Source: Acholeplasma hippikon
GTDB lineage: Bacteria; Bacillota_I; Bacilli_A; Acholeplasmatales; Acholeplasmataceae
Direction of reading: 5' to 3'
Assembly: GCF_900660755.1 (NCBI RefSeq)
Contig: NZ_LR215050.1
Span: forward strand, 1,240,001 to 1,304,000
Length of the DNA: 64,000 bases
Part shown: positions 51,071 through 59,128 of the stretch, in pieces
Layout: each line of letters starts with the position of its first letter
How positions within the stretch are numbered: position 1 is the stretch's first letter
The notes under the pieces: generated by a model
What the model was told of the DNA's origin: nothing
What the model saw: only the letters and a program-made list of their open reading frames with translations
Database searches by the model: none
Translations under genes and position numbers: made by a program

Positions 51071-51967
51071 TTATTCATATTGAGTTTCAAAGATAAATGA
51101 GTGATTAGTTAGTTTGTAACTTGCAAAAGGATAACCTTGACTAAAGCCTTTTTCCATGGCTTTTGACGTTGGGTAGAGGTAAGTATTAGAATTTAACAAA
51201 ATCTCTTCAAAATTGACATTTTTAAACGATGCAGCACATAATGGATCCCATAAGGTATCACTTACAGGAACTAAAGATGATCCGACTAAGAATCTGCCCT
51301 CTTTTTGATGCATATTTTCTTCTATGCGTATATACTTCTCATAACTTATATCTTTATTTAATACATCAATTTTAAAATACCAACCATCTTTTGTTGTTGT
51401 AAGAAATACTTTAAAGTTATCAGTACCCTTAAAGGTTTTTTCATTAAGAAATTCAAACTTTGAAAGAACAATAGAATCTAAATAAAACACTTTTTCTTTT
51501 AACCCACCCATATAGTAATAAAAAGGTTGTACAACAACTTCATCGTTTACATGACGTATGGTTAATCCCACATCAAGTTCATCAACTGTTTTATGATTGA
51601 ATAAAACATAGCCATTATATTTGGTGTTGTTATCAGAAAGGGTATAAGTAGCATTATCTAAGTTAATGAAAGCTTCTAAAGTATTAAATCCCACTTTTGA
51701 ATATAAGTAATTATAAGCACCAGTGTGATATTCTAACTCAATTGATTTTGAACTCTTAGGATAATACTTGATAGGTAAGTAAACATATCTTTTATTTGCT
51801 TTATCAACTTTAAATAAATGGTTATTGTATAAAACATCAAGTATGTTATTTCTTAAATCAATAATAAGTTCATCATTATCGTTATATATGCTTAAAGCAT
51901 TAGTTTTTAATGCATGTTTAAGTGTTTCATTTAAATTATTACTTTTAAAATTATTTACCTTATACAT
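51071..51967 (-). CDS. Hypothetical protein, beta-rich, no known family recognised
   Basis: A 298-residue protein without signal peptide or membrane segment. It is rich in Tyr, Phe, Asn and alternating hydrophobic strands (YVLFNHKTVDELDVGLTI; EVVVQPFYYYMGG; FKVFLTTTKDGWYFKIDVL), suggesting a beta-sandwich. No catalytic motif stands out. It stands alone between the tRNA cluster and the ppx-like gene, transcribed towards the tRNAs, with its own terminator. It may be lineage-specific. Confidence 0.8.
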   Translation of the reverse strand: MYKVNNFKSNNLNETLKHALKTNALSIYNDNDELIIDLRNNILDVLYNNHLFKVDKANKRYVYLPIKYYPKSSKSIELEYHTGAYNYLYSKVGFNTLEAFINLDNATYTLSDNNTKYNGYVLFNHKTVDELDVGLTIRHVNDEVVVQPFYYYMGGLKEKVFYLDSIVLSKFEFLNEKTFKGTDNFKVFLTTTKDGWYFKIDVLNKDISYEKYIRIEENMHQKEGRFLVGSSLVPVSDTLWDPLCAASFKNVNFEEILLNSNTYLYPTSKAMEKGFSQGYPFASYKLTNHSFIFETQYE

Positions 51968-52117
51968 AGAATCACCACGCCTTCTGAATATATTTTAAAT
52001 GATTCATTAAAAATTACCAAATCAAGATGACTCCTAAAGTATTTCTTATACGTATTTGGATAATATTTTATGTTGGCATGCTACAATAAAAACATAAGGA
52101 ATAAGGAGACTAATGAT

Positions 52118-53008
52118 ATGAACTATGGCGTCATTGACCTTGGTTCAAACTCAGTAAGATTAGTCATTTATAAACAAACTCAAGATCGATTAAAAATTAT
52201 CTATAACAGAAGAGAGTCAGTTGGTTTAATTGCGTACATAAATAAGGATAATGAACTCACCATTGAAGGAAAAGAGTTGTTGTTAAAAACGCTAAGAAAA
52301 TTGAGTGTTGAATCAACTAATTTTAAATTAAACTATTTTTATGTTTTAGGAACTGAAGCGTTAAGACAAGCTAAAAATAAAAATGAAGTATTAAGTTTTT
52401 TAAAAAATAATTTAGGGTTAGAAATAACTATCTTAAGTGAAAAAGAAGAAGCATTTTATGGAGCATATGCAATCTTAAATGAGTTTAACACCAAACAAGG
52501 ATTCATTGCTGATTTAGGTGGAGGTTCCACAGAAGTTAGTTTTATTTATGAAGGTAAAATAGATTATTACTTTACTTTAAAGTTAGGTTCTTTAAGTGCA
52601 TATTTAAAGTTTATTAAACATATTATTCCAAATGAAGCAGAAATAATGATGTTAAAAAATCATATTCGCTTATCATTAAAAGAAATTAAGAAACAAAATA
52701 AAGAAATTAATTTATTATATGGTGTAGGTGGAAGCTTTAAAGCGCTTAAAAAACTCATTATAGAGTATTTTGATGAATCTATTGATGCATTTAGCCTAAA
52801 CGATGTTAAAACCCTTTTAAGCCGAATTTTATACGATTATGAGAAAGAGTATTTGAACTTAGTTAGAATCATTCCAGAACGTGTTCATACGATGATTCCA
52901 TCACTGGTTATCATAATTGAAATTTGTGAATATTTAGGGGTTAACTTAATTAGTGTTGGAATACAAGGATTAAGAGAAGGATTTATTTTACATAAAATAA
53001 AAAATTAG
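52118..53008 (+). CDS. Exopolyphosphatase / Ppx-GppA family phosphatase
   Basis: Start at 52118 (296 residues) after AAGGAG. The actin-like ATPase fold shows phosphate loop 1 GVIDLGSNSVRLVIY, FYVLGTEALRQAKN and phosphate loop 2 ADLGGGSTEVSFIYEG, with the catalytic Glu expected in EKEEAFYGAYA. Length fits the short, single-module members that hydrolyse polyphosphate or pppGpp. An extended -10 TGCTACAAT ends at 52087. A membrane protein gene follows 15 bases on. Confidence 0.92.
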   Translation: MNYGVIDLGSNSVRLVIYKQTQDRLKIIYNRRESVGLIAYINKDNELTIEGKELLLKTLRKLSVESTNFKLNYFYVLGTEALRQAKNKNEVLSFLKNNLGLEITILSEKEEAFYGAYAILNEFNTKQGFIADLGGGSTEVSFIYEGKIDYYFTLKLGSLSAYLKFIKHIIPNEAEIMMLKNHIRLSLKEIKKQNKEINLLYGVGGSFKALKKLIIEYFDESIDAFSLNDVKTLLSRILYDYEKEYLNLVRIIPERVHTMIPSLVIIIEICEYLGVNLISVGIQGLREGFILHKIKN

Positions 53009-53023
53009 CATGAGGAGATAAGG

Positions 53024-53584
53024 ATGAAGAAAGTACGTTTCGGCATATTAGTACTTGTTGTGGCAGGTATTGTCTTTTTAGGTATGACGGTGTTTCAAAA
53101 TATATATGAACCGAGTCAATTGATTTATGAACAAACACCAGATAAAACACTTTATATAGAAACGAAGGAAACGGTAGTTTCATATGAAATATATGGAGAG
53201 GGCAATGTTGTTTTAATTTTTGGGAACAATGATATCTTGTACTTTCCAATCATTAATAAAAATGTAGAGATTCTAACACAAAATGGATTCTTTACGGATT
53301 TAGAAGAAAAAGATGAATTAACAAATGTCCTCATAAAACATTTGGATGCAACATTCGAAGTTGATAATTACAGTTATGTAGCTGAAGTTAAAATGAATGG
53401 AAAAACTTATTTAACACTTGAAGAAGGTATTGAAAATAATTTAGCTTATTTTAAACCTTTTGCAAAAAAGGGTAAAACTGGAACCATTTTATTTAGTATT
53501 TTATTACCAATATTATTAGCTGGAGCAATCACTTTAATGTCACTAGGATTTATGGAAACCAAAAAAGCACCTCAAGTAAAATGA
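53024..53584 (+). CDS. Hypothetical membrane protein with extracytoplasmic domain
   Basis: A 186-residue protein with two membrane segments (about 6-26 and 153-175) that leave roughly 125 residues, probably outside the cell. That domain has strands such as VVSYEIYGEGNVVLIFGNND and SYVAEVKMNGKTYLTLE. The C-terminal tail is short and basic. I do not recognise the family. GAGGAGATAAGG precedes the start, and it probably shares the ppx promoter. The next gene (53702) also has an N-terminal membrane segment followed by an outside domain, so the two may be related. Confidence 0.83.
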   Translation: MKKVRFGILVLVVAGIVFLGMTVFQNIYEPSQLIYEQTPDKTLYIETKETVVSYEIYGEGNVVLIFGNNDILYFPIINKNVEILTQNGFFTDLEEKDELTNVLIKHLDATFEVDNYSYVAEVKMNGKTYLTLEEGIENNLAYFKPFAKKGKTGTILFSILLPILLAGAITLMSLGFMETKKAPQVK

Positions 53585-53598
53585 GGTGCTTTCCTTTT
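53564..53598 (+). terminator. Terminator after the membrane protein gene
   Basis: AAAGCACCTCA (53564-53574), AGTAAAA loop, TGAGGTGCTTT (53582-53592), then CC and T4; the left arm is coding. Confidence 0.78.
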
Positions 53599-53701
53599 AA
53601 ATTGAGCATAAAAAGTCATTTATTGAGTAAAAATTATTTTTCATTAATAAATACTATTAATTATGCTACACTATGTTAGACAAAATAATTAAGGGGATTA
53701 T

Positions 53702-55142
53702 ATGTTGAATAAAGATAAATTAAACTTATTTGGGATATTAAGTGTATTTTTTTGGCGTATTTCTTTTGCTTTTTATGATTCCAACAAAAGTTGAAAGAAA
53801 CTATAAAATTGGACTCGAAGCGATTAGAGATAACTTAAAGTATAATGGTGAAATCATAGAGGCAGCATATTACGATGAAGAAAAGATTTATTATTTAGTA
53901 TATGCACGCAATGGTTTTGGATCGCTTGGAAAAGTATTTGCCTATTATGATTATCTAGATTACTTCTTTCATATGATAGAAGTAGATAGTTTTGCATCAT
54001 CAAAGGTTACACTTTATACTTATGGATCTAAAAAAGTACCTAATTATGTTGTTAAAGGAAAAATAGATCCAATTATTTATCCAGCATTGATTTTCATGCT
54101 AACTGGTGGAGTATTAATTTACATATCTTATAGAAGAAAAAATAAACCAATGATTAGTATGAAAGAAAATCAAAAGGTCAGTCAAGAAGATAATGCAATT
54201 GATGGATATAAAATCGCATTAGCAGCTTATTTTAGTAATGATTATCAAAAAGCTTACGCGTATTTTGCTAAAGATATTACATACAAAGATACGCCAGTAT
54301 ATCTTTTAAAATTGAAAGAACATTTAGATATTTCTTTAGAAGAAGCAATGTATCAAGAAGTTTTAAAAGCAATCGAAGATAATGATAAAAGACTAGCTAT
54401 TTATTTTTTAAGTAGTTTAGAAAATTATAAAGATGGAAAAGCATTACTTGAGGAAATTAAAACTCAAAATATAATAGCAGAAAAAGAAAGAATATATCAA
54501 AAAGCTGTAGAACTGTCTAAGTCAGAATTTAAAGCTGATAAAGTAAAATCTATAAAATTATTTAAAATTATTTTTGAATATAAGGATAGTCAAAAATATA
54601 TAGAACAATATGAATTAATAAAAAAGAAGAAATTTAATAAGTACAAAAAAATAGTTGTAACAGTAAGTACGTTAGTTATTGTGTTATTTATAAGTGTGCC
54701 TATAATCTTTAATGAGTTCTATGTTAAAAAAGAAATTAAATATTCAGAGGGTTTATCTTATATTTACGACAAAAATTATGATGAAGCAAGAAAAATATTT
54801 AATGAGTTAAATAATTACAAAGATGCTAAAAAAATATCAACTTTAATATTTGGGTTAGAACTTTTAGACTTAAATCATTATGAAGAGGCAATCAATCAAT
54901 TTAAGGATGCAGGATATGAAATCATATTCATCTATGATATTGGATATGAAACACCGATAACTACAAGTCCGAATACAATAATTGATGGTACGCGTGTAAC
55001 CACAGACATAGAACCTAGTGAATTTAAGATTACAAGTAATATTTATCAATTTAAAGAATGGGAATATAAATCATATAATTTTAATATTTATATCGATCAA
55101 CCAATCAAATTATACTTTGAAGCAATTTGGATTCGTAAATAA
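53702..55142 (+). CDS. TPR-like membrane protein, apparent frameshift at a T7 tract
   Basis: An ATG at 53702 has the ribosome site AAGGGG 6 bases upstream and encodes MLNKDKLNLFGILSVF, then leaves frame at T7 (53747-53753) and stops soon after. The frame carrying the rest begins at a GTG (53742) with no ribosome site. With six T the two join into one membrane helix (GILSV-FFGVFLLLFMIP), so the gene was almost surely continuous. The remainder has a helix at about 110-130, repeated helical units with the FxxLxNYKDA pattern (TPR-like), another membrane helix near 310 (IVVTVSTLVIVLFISV) and an outside domain with more such units. Function unknown. The T7 could be a phase-variation tract, a recent mutation or a sequence error. 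Confidence 0.78.
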
Positions 55143-55154
55143 ATATAAAAAATA

Positions 55155-55192
55155 AAAACTCACTCAGTTAGATACTGAATGAGTTTTTTACT
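55155..55192. terminator. Bidirectional terminator between the TPR-like gene and clpB
   Basis: AAACTCACTCAG and CTGAATGAGTTT pair with one mismatch across TTAGATA, flanked by A- and T-runs. Confidence 0.75.
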
Positions 55193-55193
55193 T

Positions 55194-57326
55194 TTAAATA
55201 TTTGTATGTTTAATCTTTAATTCAGATTCATTTTCAACATAAACATCATATGATAAATGAGGTTCAACAGTTTCTTGAATAATTTGGTTAGCAATGAATG
55301 TTTCAATATTTCTTTGGATATAACGTTTTAATGGTCTAGCACCATATTGTTCATTAAATCCATTCTTTATCACATACTTAAGGACATCATCGCCGAAATT
55401 GATATGTAAGTTTTGTTGTAGAAGTCTTGTAGATAATTCATTTAACATCTTACGAGCAATTTCAACTTGAACTTTAAAGCCTAAGGCATTGAATGTGATA
55501 ATTTCATCGATTCTATTTAAAAATTCAGGTTTGAATGATTTTTTGACAAGTTCATCAACTTTCTTATATGCATCTGGATCACCAGATAATAAGAATTCAG
55601 AACCAATATTCGAAGTCATGATGATAACAGTATTCTTAAAGTCAATGGTTCGACCTTGTCCATCCGTAAGACGTCCATCATCTAAGACTTGAAGAAGTAC
55701 GTTAAATACTTCAGGATGTGCTTTTTCAATTTCATCAAATAAAACAATAGCATAAGGTTTTCTTCTAATTGCTTCAGTTAATTGTCCACCTTGATCATAT
55801 CCAACATATCCTGGAGGAGCACCAATTAAACGAGAGACACTATGAGACTCCATATACTCAGACATATCAATTCTTACCATATGACTTTCATCATCAAATA
55901 ATAAGTCAGCCAGTGATTTAGCAACCTCTGTTTTACCAACACCGGTAGGACCTAAGAATAAGAATGAACCAATTGGTTTATTTTCATCTTTTATACCTGC
56001 ACGTTGGCGGATAATAGCGTCACTGATTAATTTTAATGCATGATCTTGACCAATGACACGTTTATGTAAAGTAGATTCTAAGTTCTTTAATTTTTCTTTA
56101 TCTCCACTAACAAGTTTAGATACTGGAATGTGTGTCCATTTAGAAACAATTTCAGCAATATTTTCAGCAGTTACAACTTCACTTAAGAGTTTATTCTCAT
56201 CATTTTCTAAAGCTTTTTCATTAATTTCTTTTTCAAGTTGTGGAATTTTTGCGTATTGAAGTTCAGCAGCTTTAGAATAATCCCCACTATTGTAAGCAGT
56301 AGATAATTCTAATTTTAATTTTTCTAAAGTTTCTTTTTTCTTTTTGATTTCAGTTAGATGTGATTTTTCTTTTTCCCATTGACTTCTAAGTTTTTGTTCC
56401 CTGGCTTTTAGTGAATTAATTTCATCATTAATCTTAGTTAAACGTTCTTTTGAGATTAAATCAGACTCTTTACTTAAGGCACTCTTTTCAATCTCTAGTT
56501 GCATTAAACGGCGTAAGACGTCATCTAATTCAACTGGCATAGAGTCAATTTCCATACGAATAGAAGCACAAGCTTCATCAACTAAGTCGATTGCTTTATC
56601 GGGTAAGAAGCGAGAAGTAATATAACGATTTGATAAAGTAGCAGCAGCAACAATGGCACTATCTGAGATGTGAACACCATGGTGTGCTTCAAAACGATCT
56701 TTTAAACCACGTAAAATGGAGATAGAATCTTCAACAGTTGGTTCCTCAACTAATATTTTTTGGAATCTACGCTCTAATGCCGCATCCTTTTCAATATATT
56801 CGCGATATTCATTTAATGTGGTTGCCCCAATACAATGTAGTTCACCACGCGCAAGCATTGGTTTTAGCATATTTGATGCATCCATTGCACCATCAGCTCG
56901 ACCGGCACCAACGATTGTGTGTAATTCATCGATGAATAGAATGATTTCACCATCAGCTTCTTTAATCTTATTTAATACTGCTTTAAGTCTTTCTTCAAAT
57001 TCACCACGGAATTTAGCACCAGCAACAAGTGCTGCTAAGTCTAATTCGTAAATTATTTTATTTTGTAGTGTAAGTGGAACGTCTTTATCAACAATTCTTC
57101 TAGCAAGACCTTCAACAATTGCAGTTTTACCAACACCCGGTTCACCAATTAAAACAGGGTTGTTTTTGGTCTTACGAGAAAGTATTTTAATGATACGTCT
57201 AATTTCATCTTCTCTACCAATGACTGGATCAATTTTCCCTTTCTTGACAGCCTCAACAATATTTCTACCAAACTTATTCAAAATATCTGGATCTTTTGAG
57301 TAATCTTCCATAGGATTGAATTGCAT
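55194..57326 (-). CDS. clpB: ClpB disaggregase without the N-terminal domain
   Basis: Start at 57326 (710 residues) with GGGAGGG 8 bases upstream; the reading to 57422 runs through the promoter. The protein starts directly at the first AAA+ module ([23 protein letters not shown]; Walker A GEPGVGKT at 61-68), then the coiled-coil middle domain that separates ClpB from ClpC, and the second AAA+ module ([29 protein letters not shown]). The mobile N-domain of about 150 residues is missing, as reported for short ClpB forms in mollicutes. It rescues aggregated proteins with DnaK. Transcription is from a CIRCE promoter. Confidence 0.96.
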   Translation of the reverse strand: MQFNPMEDYSKDPDILNKFGRNIVEAVKKGKIDPVIGREDEIRRIIKILSRKTKNNPVLIGEPGVGKTAIVEGLARRIVDKDVPLTLQNKIIYELDLAALVAGAKFRGEFEERLKAVLNKIKEADGEIILFIDELHTIVGAGRADGAMDASNMLKPMLARGELHCIGATTLNEYREYIEKDAALERRFQKILVEEPTVEDSISILRGLKDRFEAHHGVHISDSAIVAAATLSNRYITSRFLPDKAIDLVDEACASIRMEIDSMPVELDDVLRRLMQLEIEKSALSKESDLISKERLTKINDEINSLKAREQKLRSQWEKEKSHLTEIKKKKETLEKLKLELSTAYNSGDYSKAAELQYAKIPQLEKEINEKALENDENKLLSEVVTAENIAEIVSKWTHIPVSKLVSGDKEKLKNLESTLHKRVIGQDHALKLISDAIIRQRAGIKDENKPIGSFLFLGPTGVGKTEVAKSLADLLFDDESHMVRIDMSEYMESHSVSRLIGAPPGYVGYDQGGQLTEAIRRKPYAIVLFDEIEKAHPEVFNVLLQVLDDGRLTDGQGRTIDFKNTVIIMTSNIGSEFLLSGDPDAYKKVDELVKKSFKPEFLNRIDEIITFNALGFKVQVEIARKMLNELSTRLLQQNLHINFGDDVLKYVIKNGFNEQYGARPLKRYIQRNIETFIANQIIQETVEPHLSYDVYVENESELKIKHTNI

Positions 57327-57357
57327 ATTTTCATCCCTCCCTTTTTTATACAACAAT

Positions 57358-57400
57358 ATTATATGCCTAGAAATTGGCACTGTCAAGTATAGAGTGCTAA
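57358..57400 (-). promoter_or_regulatory. clpB promoter with CIRCE (HrcA) operator
   Basis: On the minus strand TTGACA (57386-57381), 17-bp spacer and TATAAT (57363-57358) are perfect. CIRCE arms are TTAGCACTC (57400-57392) and CAGTGCCAA (57382-57374) with the standard 9-base spacer; the second arm has two mismatches to GAGTGCTAA. The -35 lies partly in the loop, so HrcA binding would block it. Confidence 0.9.
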
Positions 57401-57435
57401 TAATTGTTAAATATGTGTCCACGGGTGCAAGTTAA

Positions 57436-57463
57436 TTGAAAATATATGAATATCATATATAAT
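57436..57463 (+). promoter_or_regulatory. trhO promoter with palindromic spacer
   Basis: TTGAAA (57436-57441), 16-bp spacer, TATAAT (57458-57463). TATATGA-ATA-TCATATA (57443-57459) in the spacer is an inverted repeat. Confidence 0.7.
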
Positions 57464-57496
57464 GAAATGCAGATTAAATTTAAAGGAATGATTTAA

Positions 57497-58462
57497 ATGG
57501 AAAATTTAGAATATAGAGTATTACTTTTCTATAAATATGTAACAATTGAAAACCCGGAAAAAACTGTAGAAGAACATCTAAAGTTTTGTAAAGAAATTGG
57601 TGTATTAGGTCGTATCTTAATTGCTAAAGAGGGAATCAACGGTACACTTTCTGGAACAGTTGAACAAACAAATAAATATATTGAATATATGAAAAATCAC
57701 CCACTATTCAACAATATCTTCTTTAAGATTGATGCAGTGGATGGTCACGCATTTAAAAAGATGCATGTAAGAGTAAAAAAAGAATTAGTTAACCTTTCAT
57801 TAGAAGAAGATTTAAACCCACTTGAATTAACTGGTAAACATTTAACAGCTAAAGAATGGTATGAAGCAATGCAAGATCCTAATACAGTTATCATTGACGC
57901 ACGTAATGATTATGAATATGATTTAGGTCACTTTAGAGGCGCTATCAAACCTGAAATTAGAAACTTTAGAGAATTACCTCAATGGGTTAAACAAAATAAA
58001 GAAAAGTTTGAAGGCAAGAAAATCTTAACTTACTGTACAGGTGGCGTACGTTGTGAAAAATTCTCAGGTTGGTTAAAACGTGAAGGATTTGAAGATGTTG
58101 GTCAATTATATGGCGGTATCCATACATATGGTAATGACCCTGAAGTTCAAGGTCAACTTTGGGATGGTAAGATGTATGTCTTCGACCAAAGAATCGCTGT
58201 TGATATTAACAAAGTAGAACATGTTGTGGTGGGTAAAGACTACTTCACTGGTGAACCTTGTGAACGTTATATTAACTGTGGTAACCCAGATTGTAATGAA
58301 CAAATTATTTGTTCAGAAGAAAGCGAACAAAAGCATATGGGATCATGTTGTGATGCATGTCGTTTACATCCTAGAAACCGCTGGGTTATTAAGCATGGCT
58401 TAACAATTGAAGACGTTAAACGTAGAAATTTAGAGCTTGCACAAACAAAAGAAATAAATTAA
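57497..58462 (+). CDS. trhO: TrhO, rhodanese-type tRNA uridine(34) hydroxylase
   Basis: The 321-residue protein (UPF0176 family) has an N-terminal acylphosphatase-like domain ([13 protein letters not shown] ... [16 protein letters not shown]), a central rhodanese domain with [16 protein letters not shown] (Cys180) and a C-terminal Cys-rich part ([27 protein letters not shown]). TrhO makes 5-hydroxyuridine at the wobble position of some tRNAs using prephenate-derived chemistry and oxygen. It is in its own transcription unit. Confidence 0.94.
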   Translation: MENLEYRVLLFYKYVTIENPEKTVEEHLKFCKEIGVLGRILIAKEGINGTLSGTVEQTNKYIEYMKNHPLFNNIFFKIDAVDGHAFKKMHVRVKKELVNLSLEEDLNPLELTGKHLTAKEWYEAMQDPNTVIIDARNDYEYDLGHFRGAIKPEIRNFRELPQWVKQNKEKFEGKKILTYCTGGVRCEKFSGWLKREGFEDVGQLYGGIHTYGNDPEVQGQLWDGKMYVFDQRIAVDINKVEHVVVGKDYFTGEPCERYINCGNPDCNEQIICSEESEQKHMGSCCDACRLHPRNRWVIKHGLTIEDVKRRNLELAQTKEIN

Positions 58463-58465
58463 GGA

Positions 58466-58505
58466 CAAAAACTAGCAATCTATTTGAAATTGCTAGTTTT
58501 TTTTC
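58466..58505 (+). terminator. trhO terminator
   Basis: AAAACTAGCAA, loop, TTGCTAGTTTT, then T-run. Confidence 0.87.
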
Positions 58506-58541
58506 TATAATAATTTGTATAGAGAGAGGGAGAATGAGGGA

Positions 58542-59006
58542 ATGATAAAAGTACTTTTTGTGTGCCTAGGAAATATTTGTCGTTCACCAATGGCAGAAGG
58601 TGTATTCAAAGCTTATGTAAAAGAGAAGGGTTTGGAAGATAAATTTCATTTTGAATCACGTGCAATTTCAAAGTGGGAAGAAGGCAGACCGGTTCATCCA
58701 AAAACATTGGAAAAATTAACGCCACACCAAATTGATTTAACAACGAAGCGTTCAAAAGCAATTTCAGAATTGGACTTTCTTGATTATGACTTCATTATTG
58801 GTATGGATAAGAAAAACATTGATTTCTTAAAACAGTTTGATGATGGCGCCTTTAGAAATAAAATCCATATGTACAACAAATTTAAGGATGTTAAAGATCC
58901 ATATGTTACAGGCAACTTTGAAGAAACATATCAACGAATAACAAAGTCAATGGACAAATGGATTAAAAAGTTTGAAAAAACAATCAAAGAAAAGCAAGTC
59001 GAGTAA
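58542..59006 (+). CDS. Low-molecular-weight protein tyrosine phosphatase
   Basis: Start at 58542 (154 residues), the standard LMW-PTP beginning MIKVLFVCLGNICRSPMAE with the P-loop Cys8 and Arg14; GAGAGGG lies upstream. The acid DP pair is in VKDPYVTGNFEETY. Substrates are unknown; no partner tyrosine kinase is nearby. The start at 58515 only adds an unrelated basic stretch. Confidence 0.93.
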   Translation: MIKVLFVCLGNICRSPMAEGVFKAYVKEKGLEDKFHFESRAISKWEEGRPVHPKTLEKLTPHQIDLTTKRSKAISELDFLDYDFIIGMDKKNIDFLKQFDDGAFRNKIHMYNKFKDVKDPYVTGNFEETYQRITKSMDKWIKKFEKTIKEKQVE

Positions 59007-59022
59007 TCGGCTTTTTCTTTTT
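58996..59022 (+). terminator. Terminator of the phosphatase gene
   Basis: AGTCGA (58997-59002), GTAA, TCGGCT (59007-59012; one G-U), then a T-rich run. Confidence 0.68.
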
Positions 59023-59052
59023 TAGCCTTCTAGTGCTATTTTCAATTATGTT

Positions 59053-59092
59053 TACGAAAACGCTTGAAATTAATATCAGTTATCTTTAGAAT
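59053..59092 (+). promoter_or_regulatory. Promoter of the giant surface protein with overlapping cre-like site
   Basis: TTGAAA (59064-59069), 17-bp spacer, TAGAAT (59087-59092). The minus-strand 17-mer at 59069-59053 (TTTCAAGCGTTTTCGTA) matches the cre consensus except at two positions and covers the -35. Confidence 0.55.
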
Positions 59093-59128
59093 AGTATATG
59101 GGAGAAATCTTAGCAGCAAGAGGTTCTA

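Noticed and set aside
57327-57422. N-terminal extension of ClpB
   Set aside because: It would translate through the CIRCE, -35 and -10; the ribosome site supports 57326.
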